Origin: Candidatus Geothermincola secundus
GTDB lineage: Bacteria > Actinomycetota > Geothermincolia > Geothermincolales > Geothermincolaceae
Assembly (NCBI GenBank): GCA_015711755.1
Contig: JACVIY010000010.1
Location: 1-35,099 of the forward strand
Length of the DNA stretch: 35,099 nucleotides
Direction of reading: 5' to 3'
Position numbers and translations under genes: made by a program. Positions 16,401 through 23,215 of this stretch are shown here, one piece after another (position 1 is the first letter of the stretch; the number at the start of each line of letters is the position of its first letter). The notes under the pieces were generated by a model. The model saw nothing but the letters and a program-made list of their open reading frames with translations, was not told where the DNA came from and searched no databases.

Positions 16401-16479
16401 GGCCAACCGCATTCAGGGGTTCCGCTTCGACCAGATAATCAGCCAGATCGTGGCGGCCTCCAAGGCCTGGAATGATTGA
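13408..16479 (+). CDS. hdrA: Double-length HdrA flavin/Fe-S subunit
   Basis: At 1023 residues this is well above the roughly 650 of classical HdrA. Residues 20-460 hold an FAD module (ALVVGGGVGGIQAS) with Fe-S motifs CTGCGDCTAKCP (123-133) and CGNCVKVC. Residues 466-1023 form a full canonical HdrA: the N-terminal cluster motif IICRCGSNIGG, VASCTPRTH, NIREHCSWVH, a second FAD site (ALVLGGGVAGM, about 607), VQCVGSRDDRRPWCSKVCC, and two C-terminal ferredoxin motifs (CSGCRTCVALCP, CKGCGTCTAAC). HdrA holds the bifurcating FAD that splits electron pairs between ferredoxin and the HdrB disulfide. The tandem layout suggests two FADs per chain. ATG 13408 is chosen because AGGAGG lies five bases upstream; GTG 13402 overlaps that site. 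Confidence 0.93.
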   Translation: MSAKKARKKEQPAPDSGSPIGAALVVGGGVGGIQASLDLVSLGYRVYLTDSGPSIGGVMGMLDKTFPTNECSMCILSPKMVEVASNDNIEVITLADVEEIAGEAGDFTVTLRVRPRYVDVEKCTGCGDCTAKCPVKVPNPYDAGLGITRNIRVPFPQAVPGAAFIDPATCRYFTKGKCGNCVKVCQAKAIDFEQKEEMRQLKVGAVILAQGFTPFDPRLKPEYGYGVFPNVITSLEFERILGANGPTSGHVIRPSDGKEVRKLAFVQCVGSRDCLVNRGYCSSVCCMYATKQSLIAKEHLATVEPTIFYIDIRAYGKDFERYYQNAAARHGVRYVRGLVSGIRERQRTKDLLLRYLDDSGCMQEEEFDMVVLSIGLEPPRGLTSGLGVGLNEHGFLQSDKFQIFQSTREGVMVCGAAQEPRDIPDTVTLASAAAARASQIIHAGRNTLLTRTEYPPERDVKGEEPRVGVIICRCGSNIGGFVDVPKVVEYARTLPGVAWAEERIYACSQDAQEWIRQKVREHGLNRLVVASCTPRTHQPLFQETLRTAGLNKYLYEMANIREHCSWVHMQEPEKATRKARYLVRMAVEKARLLEPLQEGESEVIPRALVLGGGVAGMNAALSLARSGFPVYLVEKEEELGGLARSIRISQKGEDVQAYLRDLIGQVEKEELISVFLGHRVVDIGGYVGKFRTLVRDSEGRESLLEHGAIILATGGRQHRPAEDYLYGKDERVITQWELEERLEEEGAEAPRSVVMIQCVGSRDDRRPWCSKVCCTEAVKNALAVKERWPQAQVYVLYRDIRTYGFREDLYRRAREKGVTFIRFADDVSPTVNNLGVKLQVAVKDAALGGETVYLDADLLVLSVGVEPNPDNGELAPMLKVPLNADGFFLEAHMKLRPVDFSTDGVFLCGLAHAPKSIEESVAQAVAAAARAETVLAKDRIITEGVVAQVDESSCSGCRTCVALCPFEAITFDETKGVARVNTSLCKGCGTCTAACTAGANRIQGFRFDQIISQIVAASKAWND

Positions 16480-16497
16480 GAGAAGGAGGCAGGAGAC

Positions 16498-16959
16498 ATG
16501 GCCGAGGCAAACGGCAGGCGGAATACAGCGGACGAGGATATAAGGATCCTCGCCTTCCTCTGCAACTGGTGCTCTTACGCCGGGGCGGATCTGGCGGGGG
16601 TGAGCAGGCTTCAATACCCCGCGCAGGTGCTGGACGTGCGGGTGATGTGCACCGGCACCATCAGCCCCTATTTCGTTATCAAGGCCTTCCAGGAGGGGAT
16701 GGACGGGGTCATCGTGGCCGGATGCCATATCGGGGACTGCCATTACCTCAAGGGCAATTACATGACCGCCAAGCGCTTTCAGTTCCTGCAGAGAGCGCTG
16801 GAGGTGTTCGGCATCGAGAAGGAGAGGCTTCGCTTGGAGTGGGTATCGGCTGCCGAAGGCGAGAAGTTCGCCAACCTGATCCGCGATTTCACCCGCACCA
16901 TCAGCGAGCTGGGCCCCTCTCCCCTGCGTCAAGGCAGGAAGGAGGTGGCGGTTCGATGA
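16498..16959 (+). CDS. mvhD: MvhD/FlpD-type [2Fe-2S] electron-transfer subunit
   Basis: A 153-residue protein with the MvhD signature cysteines: FLCNWCSYAGADLAG (about residues 24-38), VRVMCTG (about 52) and GCHIGDCHYLKGN (about 80). MvhD binds a [2Fe-2S] cluster and links a hydrogenase or formate dehydrogenase to HdrA. The start ATG 16498 is preceded by GAAGGAGG. Its TGA overlaps the fdhA ATG (ATGA), tying it to the formate dehydrogenase rather than to a hydrogenase; no hydrogenase genes are present. Length and motifs are normal. Its position between hdrA and fdhA mirrors its predicted place in the electron path. Confidence 0.93.
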   Translation: MAEANGRRNTADEDIRILAFLCNWCSYAGADLAGVSRLQYPAQVLDVRVMCTGTISPYFVIKAFQEGMDGVIVAGCHIGDCHYLKGNYMTAKRFQFLQRALEVFGIEKERLRLEWVSAAEGEKFANLIRDFTRTISELGPSPLRQGRKEVAVR

Positions 16960-19814
16960 GCGGCAAGTCGGATAAGGGTGACGGGATGATCGATCTGATA
17001 ATAGACGACCGCGAGTGTCGCGCTCCCCGCGGATCCACCATCCTGGAGGTCTGTCGGGCCCACGGCATAGACGTGCCCACGCTCTGCTACGATGAGAGGC
17101 TGGCGCCTTACGGGGGCTGCCGGCTTTGTCTGGTGGAGGTGGAGGGAGCCAGGGGACTGCTTCCCGCCTGCACCACCGAGGCGGAGGAAGGCATGGTGGT
17201 CAGGACCTCCACCGAGCAGGTGGAGAGCGCCCGCCGCACCTCCCTGGAGCTGCTGGTCTCCGACCATCCCATGGCCTGCACGGGTTGCAGCAAATCGGGC
17301 AACTGCGAGCTGCAACGGCTGGCCAAGCGTTACGGCATAGAGGAGAGCCGGTATAAGGGGGAGAAACACGAGTACCCGGTGCTCCGCGACAACCCCTTCA
17401 TCTTGCGCGATTACAACAAATGCATACTATGCGCGCGCTGCATCCGCATATGTCGGGAAGTCCAAGGGGTGGGCGTCTATGATTTCGTCAACCGCGGCTT
17501 TGCCGCCGTGCCCGGCACTCCCTACGATCGGCCCATGGTCGAGACGCCCTGCGAGTTCTGCGGACAGTGCATATCCACCTGTCCCACCGGCGCCCTCACC
17601 GCCCGTCCCTTCGAGGAGAGGGAGAGGGTCTGGAAAAGGGAGATGGCCCGCAGCGCTTGCGCCCACTTCGGGGTGAGCCTGGACGAGATGATGGAGGCTC
17701 TGGGGGTTGAGGGGTGGAAGGTTCGCACCACCTGCCCCTATTGCGGGTGCGGGTGCCAGCTGGACCTGAGCGTGTTGGACAACCGCGTGGTGGAGGTGTC
17801 CTCCCCGGTGATGGTGGGGCCGGGGCAGGGGAACCTGTGCATCAAAGGTCGTTTCGGCCAGGACTTCATAGCCAGCTCCGACCGGCTCACCACCCCGCTG
17901 ATACGCAGGGACGGCGAGTTCGTGGAGGCGAGTTGGGAGGAGGCCATAGAACACGTGACTACGCGCCTGCGCGAGATCAGGGATAGATCGGGGCCGGACG
18001 CGCTGGCGGTGCTGGCCTCCGCCCGCATAACCAACGAAGAGAACTACATGCTGCAGAAGTTCGCGCGGGCGGTGCTGGGCACCAGGAACATCGATCACTG
18101 CGCACGTCTCTGCCACGCTCCCAGCGTGGCCGGGCTGGCTCAGACTTTCGGATCGGGAGCCATGACCAATTCCATAGATGATCTGGAGGAGGCGGACGCG
18201 GTCCTCATCATCGGCTCCAATACCACCGAGACCCATCCCATCATCGCCCTGCGCCTGAAGAAGGCGGTGATGGAGCACGATTGCAAGATCATCGTGGCGG
18301 ACGCAAGGCGCATCCGCATGTGCTACTTCGCCGACAAGTGGTTGCGCCAAAGGCCCGGTACCGATGTGGCCCTGATCAACGGCATGATGAACGTCATCAT
18401 CGAAGAGGGGTTGTTCGACCGGGAATTCATAGAGAGCCGCACCGAGGGCTTCGAGGACCTGAAGAAAGCGGTGGCCGAGTACACCCCGGAGAGGGCCGCG
18501 GAGATAACCGGGGTTGACGCCGACCTCATACGCGAGGCGGCCCGCACCTTCGCCACCGCGGAGAGGGCGGCCATCGTCTATGCCATGGGGATCACCCAGC
18601 ACACCACAGGAACCGACAATGTGATAGCCCTTGCGGACCTGGCCATGCTCACAGGCAATATCGGACGGGAGGGAACGGGCGTCAATCCCCTGCGCGGCCA
18701 GAACAACGTGCAGGGGGCATGCGACATGGGGGCCCTGCCCAACGTCTTCAGCGGTTACCAGAGCGTCACCGATCCCGAGGCCTCCCGGAAGTTCGCGCGA
18801 GCATGGGGCGTGGAAAGCCTGCCCCAGCAGGTGGGCCTGACGGTGACCGAGATGATGGATGCTGCCCTGAGAGGCGAGGTCAAGGGCATGTATATCGTCG
18901 GGGAGAATCCGATGATGAGCGATCCCGACATCCGCCATGTGGAAGAGGCCCTTCGCTCCCTCGATCTGCTGGTCGTTCAGGACATCTTCATGACGGAGAC
19001 GGCCCGCCTGGCGGACGTGGTCCTTCCTGCGGCTTCCTATGCCGAGAAAGAAGGGACCTTCACCAACACCGATCGGCGCGTGCAGCGGGTGCGTAAGGCA
19101 GTGGAGCCGCCGGGAGACGCGCGCAGCGACCTCCGCATCATCGCCGATATCGCTGAAGCGCTGGGATACAGCATGCCGGCCCGGGAGGCGGAGGAGGTCT
19201 TCCGGGAGATGGCCTCACTGACCCCTTCGTATGCGGGGATAACCTACGAGCGCCTGGATGCCGGAGAGACCATCCACTGGCCCTGCCCCGAGGAGGGGCA
19301 TCCGGGGACGCCCATACTTCATAAAGAGAAGTTCACCCGCGGCAAGGGCGCCTTCATCCCCGTGGAATACAAGCCGCCGGCCGAGGAGCCGGATGATCGG
19401 TACCCCCTGGTCATGACCACCGGGCGCGTTCTCGAGCAATACCACACCGGGACCATGACTCGGAGGGTGCCCGGCATAAACGAGATAGACCCCGCCAACC
19501 GCGTCTGGATAAGCCGGGAGGATGCCGAGGCAATGGGCATATCGGACGGGGATCTGGTCAGGGTGTCCACGCGGCGGGGGGATATCGAGGCGGAAGCGAG
19601 GGTTACCCGCAAGATGCCCGGCGGTCTCATCTTCATCCCCTTCCACTACAGCGAGTCGCCGGCGAACAGGCTCACGGTGGGCAGGATCGACCCGGTTTCC
19701 AAGATACCCGAGTTCAAAGTGGCGGCGGCTGCGGTGAGCCTGGTGAGGAAGTCGGCAGGCGGCAACGGTTCGGGAAACGGGTCCGGGGAAGGCCGGCCGG
19801 GGGGAGGTGAATGA
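16956..19814 (+). CDS. fdhA: Formate dehydrogenase-like Mo/W catalytic subunit
   Basis: A 952-residue molybdopterin oxidoreductase with a NuoG-like N terminus. It has a [2Fe-2S] ferredoxin (C44, C55, C58, C72), a His/Cys [4Fe-4S] site (H104, C108, C111, C117) and two ferredoxin clusters (CILCARCIRIC at 156-166; CEFCGQCISTCP at 199-210). The catalytic part then begins with the CPYCGCGC cluster (260-267). The active-site motif is HCARLCHAP, with Cys386 where many formate dehydrogenases carry selenocysteine, and TNEENYMLQKFAR is the formate-dehydrogenase form. It should oxidise formate to CO2 (or the reverse) and pass electrons to MvhD/HdrA. The start overlaps the mvhD stop; the longer ORF-track start at 16476 lies inside mvhD. 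The tail is Gly/Ser-rich. No twin-arginine signal is seen, so it is cytoplasmic. Other substrates cannot be fully excluded. Confidence 0.9.
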   Translation: MSGKSDKGDGMIDLIIDDRECRAPRGSTILEVCRAHGIDVPTLCYDERLAPYGGCRLCLVEVEGARGLLPACTTEAEEGMVVRTSTEQVESARRTSLELLVSDHPMACTGCSKSGNCELQRLAKRYGIEESRYKGEKHEYPVLRDNPFILRDYNKCILCARCIRICREVQGVGVYDFVNRGFAAVPGTPYDRPMVETPCEFCGQCISTCPTGALTARPFEERERVWKREMARSACAHFGVSLDEMMEALGVEGWKVRTTCPYCGCGCQLDLSVLDNRVVEVSSPVMVGPGQGNLCIKGRFGQDFIASSDRLTTPLIRRDGEFVEASWEEAIEHVTTRLREIRDRSGPDALAVLASARITNEENYMLQKFARAVLGTRNIDHCARLCHAPSVAGLAQTFGSGAMTNSIDDLEEADAVLIIGSNTTETHPIIALRLKKAVMEHDCKIIVADARRIRMCYFADKWLRQRPGTDVALINGMMNVIIEEGLFDREFIESRTEGFEDLKKAVAEYTPERAAEITGVDADLIREAARTFATAERAAIVYAMGITQHTTGTDNVIALADLAMLTGNIGREGTGVNPLRGQNNVQGACDMGALPNVFSGYQSVTDPEASRKFARAWGVESLPQQVGLTVTEMMDAALRGEVKGMYIVGENPMMSDPDIRHVEEALRSLDLLVVQDIFMTETARLADVVLPAASYAEKEGTFTNTDRRVQRVRKAVEPPGDARSDLRIIADIAEALGYSMPAREAEEVFREMASLTPSYAGITYERLDAGETIHWPCPEEGHPGTPILHKEKFTRGKGAFIPVEYKPPAEEPDDRYPLVMTTGRVLEQYHTGTMTRRVPGINEIDPANRVWISREDAEAMGISDGDLVRVSTRRGDIEAEARVTRKMPGGLIFIPFHYSESPANRLTVGRIDPVSKIPEFKVAAAAVSLVRKSAGGNGSGNGSGEGRPGGGE

Positions 19815-19818
19815 GCCG

Positions 19819-20616
19819 ATGAAGGAGAAAGTCGCCGGAGCCATAAGGCAGGCTCTTGAGAGCGGCAGGGCAGGAGCGGTGCTTTTCTTGGCCGAGGAGG
19901 AGGGCAAGCTCATCCCCCGGCTGGTCCGCGATGCAGGCGACCCCGCTATAGAGAGGGCCTATGTGGGTGATAAGCGCTTCCCCGCATCCGCCTTCGCGGC
20001 CATCTCGCTGCCCGCGGTGGATGGGGTGCTGGCGGTGGTGGGGCGAGAGTGCGACCGCCGAATGATGAACGAACTGGCCAAGCTGAACCACCTGGACCTG
20101 GAGCGGGTGCTGCTGCTGGGGATACCCTGTTCGCAGGAGCTTGCCGATGCCTGCGGATGCGATCATCCCGTGCCACCGGAGCCGGTGGCCGAAGCGGAGG
20201 TAAGGCCGGCGGAGGCATTGGATGCCCCCTCCCGGAGCATGGATATACCCGAGCGGCTGGCATATTGGATGGATCACTTCAGCCGCTGCATAAGATGCTA
20301 TGGATGCCGCAATTCCTGCCCTCTGTGCGTTTGCAAGGATTGCGCCCTGGAGAGGGAGGAGTTGGCGGGAAAGGATTGCTTCCCTCCGGACATCCCCGTT
20401 TTCCACATAATCAGAGCCCTGGACATGGCCGACAGATGCATCGACTGCGGAATATGCGAACTGTCCTGCCCGGCGGACATACCCTTAAGAGAGCTCTACC
20501 GCGAGGTTCGGGGGCTGTTCAAGGAGCATTTCGGCTACGAACCTGGAATATCGGCGGAGGACAGAAGCCCTCTTTCCTTTCTGGGCGAGGCCGCGGATTT
20601 GGGCGCGCATGAATAA
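19819..20616 (+). CDS. Fe-S electron-transfer subunit (short FdhB/FrhB-like)
   Basis: A 265-residue protein. The first ~110 residues form an alpha/beta domain (VLFLAEEEGKLIPRLV ... VDGVLAVVGRECDRRMM ... LLLGIPCSQELADACGC) resembling part of the beta subunits of F420-type hydrogenase/formate dehydrogenases. The C-terminal half has two Cys clusters, CIRCYGCRNSCPLCVCKDC and CIDCGICELSCP. It is shorter than FdhB/FrhB (about 280-400 residues), and I cannot see a convincing FAD/F420-binding region, so it may only relay electrons. ATG 19819 is preferred because GGGGAGG lies 11 bases upstream; the GTG at 19807 overlaps that site. It is the last gene of the operon and nearly touches fdhA, so it probably belongs to the same complex. 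Confidence 0.75.
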   Translation: MKEKVAGAIRQALESGRAGAVLFLAEEEGKLIPRLVRDAGDPAIERAYVGDKRFPASAFAAISLPAVDGVLAVVGRECDRRMMNELAKLNHLDLERVLLLGIPCSQELADACGCDHPVPPEPVAEAEVRPAEALDAPSRSMDIPERLAYWMDHFSRCIRCYGCRNSCPLCVCKDCALEREELAGKDCFPPDIPVFHIIRALDMADRCIDCGICELSCPADIPLRELYREVRGLFKEHFGYEPGISAEDRSPLSFLGEAADLGAHE

Positions 20617-20666
20617 GCCCCGCAGGGGTCAACGGGTCTCAGTCGGGAATGTTCGATTACGCTCTC

Positions 20667-21857
20667 TCAGGGAGCGGGGAGGAACAACAGCTCAACGTCG
20701 CTGAAGAGAGCGCTGCCTCTGCCCTCGGCCACCAGATAGGCGAAGGCGGTTCGAGCGCATTCGGGGACGCGCATATCGACCGATAAAGGGCTCCAGCCGT
20801 TTCCGCCGGGGAGGGCCACGGGTCCCGAGCTCTCCATCCCTTCATCGGTGTAGAAAACCAGCACCAGGAAGGCCTGCCCTTCAAGGCCGCGCGCATCGGC
20901 CATGCCGCTCAGGGAGGCGATGCCGCCGACCCCTTCCAGGCCGCTCACCGACTGGTACAGGAAGATGCGGTTGTTTCCGTCGGCCGAAGAGGGCGGCCAC
21001 AGACGGACCGCCGGACTGCCGGCCGGGGAGGCCCCTTCCAACGCCCAGGTGGCCGCTGAATCGGGGGGGTCGAACATGAGGCTCCATCCTTGGAGACCCC
21101 GGCTGAAGTCCGGGTTTTCAAGGAGGTTCACCCCGGCGGGAGGCGGCGATGGGAGGTGTTCTCGAGCAACCGCGCTGACGGAGTCCAACCACACCTTGCC
21201 GGTGCCGAAGAGGCCCGCTTCCAGCACGAGCAGCTCCGTTCCCCGAGGTACGTACACCACTCCCCGCATCTCGCTCCAATCATTATCCCCCTTCAGCCCG
21301 CTCAGGTAGAGGCGTGCCAGTATGGTCCCTTCCCCCTCACCGACGGCCCGGAAGCCGGATAATCTGACGAAGGCGTTCCCCTTGAGCCCGGCGGTCTTAA
21401 CTTTGGCCCCTATCTCCAGGTCCATCCCTCGGGGAAAGGAGGTGATGGCTTGCTCCCAGACCAGGTCGGAGCCGCCTGAGGACGGAACGGCCTCGAGGGC
21501 GGCGCAGGCGTAACCTGCGGCGCTCATCCCTTGCTCCCACCAGGCTGATCTTCCCGGGCCCGTCCCTTTGGGGGTCCAGGCATATATATCCAGAAGGGAG
21601 CCCACCTCGAAGCTGTGATTGGTGATCAGGTTGACGCCGGTCAGCGGTTCGCCGCCACCCGTCTCGCCCTCTTCCTCATGGTGAGCGTGGCTTCCCTCGG
21701 CGGCATGATGCTCATCTTCCCCCTCAGCGTGGGCGTGTTCGTGCCCCTCGGCCGAGACCACCAGGTGGGTATGAAGATACCACTGGGAGATGACCGCGAC
21801 GGATAGGAAAACCGCCGTGAGGGCGATCCAGAGCGAAAGGCGTTCGAAGCGCTTCAT
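20667..21857 (-). CDS. Exported His-rich protein with two carbohydrate-binding-like modules
   Basis: A 396-residue protein. Residues 7-30 are a signal peptide or membrane anchor (LSLWIALTAVFLSVAVISQW). A His/Glu-rich stretch follows (about 36-68, e.g. GHEHAHAEGEDEHHAAEG), which could bind Zn, Ni or Cu. Two similar beta-rich modules come next, each opening with NLITNHSFEVG or NLLENPDFSRGLQGW. That N-[LP]-N-x-[SD]-F start is typical of CBM4/9-type jelly-roll domains. No catalytic domain is visible. It is divergent from apgM, shares a symmetric -10 element with it, and TATTAT ends seven bases before its ATG, so the mRNA may be leaderless. It may bind an extracellular glycan or metal; the exact role is unknown. 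Confidence 0.7.
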   Translation of the reverse strand: MKRFERLSLWIALTAVFLSVAVISQWYLHTHLVVSAEGHEHAHAEGEDEHHAAEGSHAHHEEEGETGGGEPLTGVNLITNHSFEVGSLLDIYAWTPKGTGPGRSAWWEQGMSAAGYACAALEAVPSSGGSDLVWEQAITSFPRGMDLEIGAKVKTAGLKGNAFVRLSGFRAVGEGEGTILARLYLSGLKGDNDWSEMRGVVYVPRGTELLVLEAGLFGTGKVWLDSVSAVAREHLPSPPPAGVNLLENPDFSRGLQGWSLMFDPPDSAATWALEGASPAGSPAVRLWPPSSADGNNRIFLYQSVSGLEGVGGIASLSGMADARGLEGQAFLVLVFYTDEGMESSGPVALPGGNGWSPLSVDMRVPECARTAFAYLVAEGRGSALFSDVELLFLPAP

Positions 21858-21863
21858 GTAGAA

Positions 21864-21870
21864 TATAATA
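21864..21870. promoter_or_regulatory. Symmetric bidirectional -10 element
   Basis: The plus strand reads TATAAT at 21864-21869, and the minus strand reads TATTAT at 21865-21870, so one seven-base core offers a -10 box in each direction. The minus start site would fall on or next to the ATG of the His-rich gene (21857); the plus site would be near 21876 for apgM. No strong -35 is seen on either side. Confidence 0.55.
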
Positions 21871-21940
21871 CCGATTTGCGGGTACGGTTAAAAGCCGTGC
21901 GGGAGCGTTGCGGGATGACGATGCGAAAAGGAGAGCGGGC

Positions 21941-23155
21941 ATGGGAATCGAGAGGATCATGCCGGGACTGGCGGTCGGGGGCGAGTCGAAGATCGTGCTT
22001 TTGGTCCTGGACGGGCTGGGGGGGTTGCCCTGGCCGGACAGCGGCCTTACCGAGCTGGAGGCCGCATCCACTCCGAACCTGGACGCGCTGGCATCCCGGC
22101 ACACCTGTGGGCTCATTCATCCCGTATCCCCCGGCATAACCCCGGGCAGCGGACCCGGGCACCTCGCCCTCTTCGGCTACGACCCATTGAAGTACGAGAT
22201 AGGGCGGGGGATACTTTCAGCTCTGGGGCTGGGGCTGGAAGTTGGCCCGGGGGAGGTGGCCGCGAGGGTCAATTTCTGCACGGTCGAGGGCGGTTTGGTG
22301 GCCGACCGCCGAGCCGGGCGCATCCCCACGGAGGTCAACGCTGAGCTCTGCGCGCTTATCTCCGAGAGAGTCGAGGTGCCCGGATTGACCTTCACCCTGA
22401 AGCCGGAGAAGGAGCATCGAGCCGCCCTTATACTAAGGGGTGAGGGCCTTTCGGAGAACCTCACCGACAGCGATCCCGAGAGGACCGGCTTTCCTCCCCT
22501 GAGAGTGCTTCCGCGTGATCCCGGCGATGAGAGAGCGGTCCGCAGCGCCGAACTGGTCAATGCCTTCCTGGATGCGGTGGGCGAGACGCTGAAGGACCGA
22601 CGCCAGGCGAACATGATATTGCTTAGGGGGTTTTCCGGGCACCCCAGCATACCCACCATGGAGGAACGATACGGCCTGAGGGCGGCGGCCATAGCCACCT
22701 ATCCCATGTACAGGGGATTGGCCAGACTGGTGGGCATGCGGGTGCTTGAGACGGGGGACGCTTTCGAGGATCAGCTTGATACCCTGGAGGGAAGCTGGGA
22801 AGACTACGACTTCTTCTTTCTCCACTACAAGAAGACCGACAGCGCGGGGGAGGACGGCGATTACCGGAGGAAGGTCCGATGCATCGAGGAGGTTGATTCC
22901 TTTATGCCGCGAATAACGGCGCTGCGTCCCGAGGTGCTGGTGGTGACAGGTGACCATTCCACGCCGGCCCTGCTACGCGCCCATTCCTGGCACCCCTGCC
23001 CTCTTCTGCTGGCATCCGATCGCGAGATGCCCGACGAGGTGGACGCCTTCAGCGAAAGACGCTGCGCGAGAGGAGGGTTGGGGATCTTCTCGGCCGTCGA
23101 CCTAATGCCCCTGATGCTGGCCAACGCGGGACGCCTGGGTAAGTACGGAGCTTGA
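21941..23155 (+). CDS. apgM: 2,3-bisphosphoglycerate-independent phosphoglycerate mutase (archaeal-type ApgM)
   Basis: A 404-residue member of the alkaline-phosphatase superfamily that interconverts 3- and 2-phosphoglycerate. It shows the metal-binding VLLVLDGLGGLP start, STPNLDALA with the usual nucleophile region, HPVSPGITPGSGPGHLALFGYDP, FFFLHYKKTDSAGEDGDYRRK, and VVTGDHSTPALLRAHSWHPCP. Length and motifs fit the ApgM branch (about 400 residues) rather than the 510-residue GpmI. The ATG at 21941 has AAGGAG seven bases upstream and is preferred over the longer ORF. purC follows 60 bases after its stop, on the same strand. It is divergent from the His-rich gene. Confidence 0.92.
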   Translation: MGIERIMPGLAVGGESKIVLLVLDGLGGLPWPDSGLTELEAASTPNLDALASRHTCGLIHPVSPGITPGSGPGHLALFGYDPLKYEIGRGILSALGLGLEVGPGEVAARVNFCTVEGGLVADRRAGRIPTEVNAELCALISERVEVPGLTFTLKPEKEHRAALILRGEGLSENLTDSDPERTGFPPLRVLPRDPGDERAVRSAELVNAFLDAVGETLKDRRQANMILLRGFSGHPSIPTMEERYGLRAAAIATYPMYRGLARLVGMRVLETGDAFEDQLDTLEGSWEDYDFFFLHYKKTDSAGEDGDYRRKVRCIEEVDSFMPRITALRPEVLVVTGDHSTPALLRAHSWHPCPLLLASDREMPDEVDAFSERRCARGGLGIFSAVDLMPLMLANAGRLGKYGA

Positions 23156-23215
23156 GCCTCCGAAAGGATGACTCTGAGCGGATCGAAAGTCGACACGCGG
23201 AGAAAGGCAGGGAAG

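Noticed and set aside
16476-16955. N-terminal 160-codon extension of the fdhA ORF
   Set aside because: It is the mvhD gene read in another frame; the ATG at 16956 overlapping the mvhD stop is the proper start.
13411-18938. Long minus-strand ORFs opposite the hdr-fdh operon (648, 504 and 503 codons)
   Set aside because: They lie antisense to genes with unmistakable cluster motifs, have His/Gly/Pro-rich shadow composition, and show no family motif. GC-rich codon bias alone keeps such frames open.
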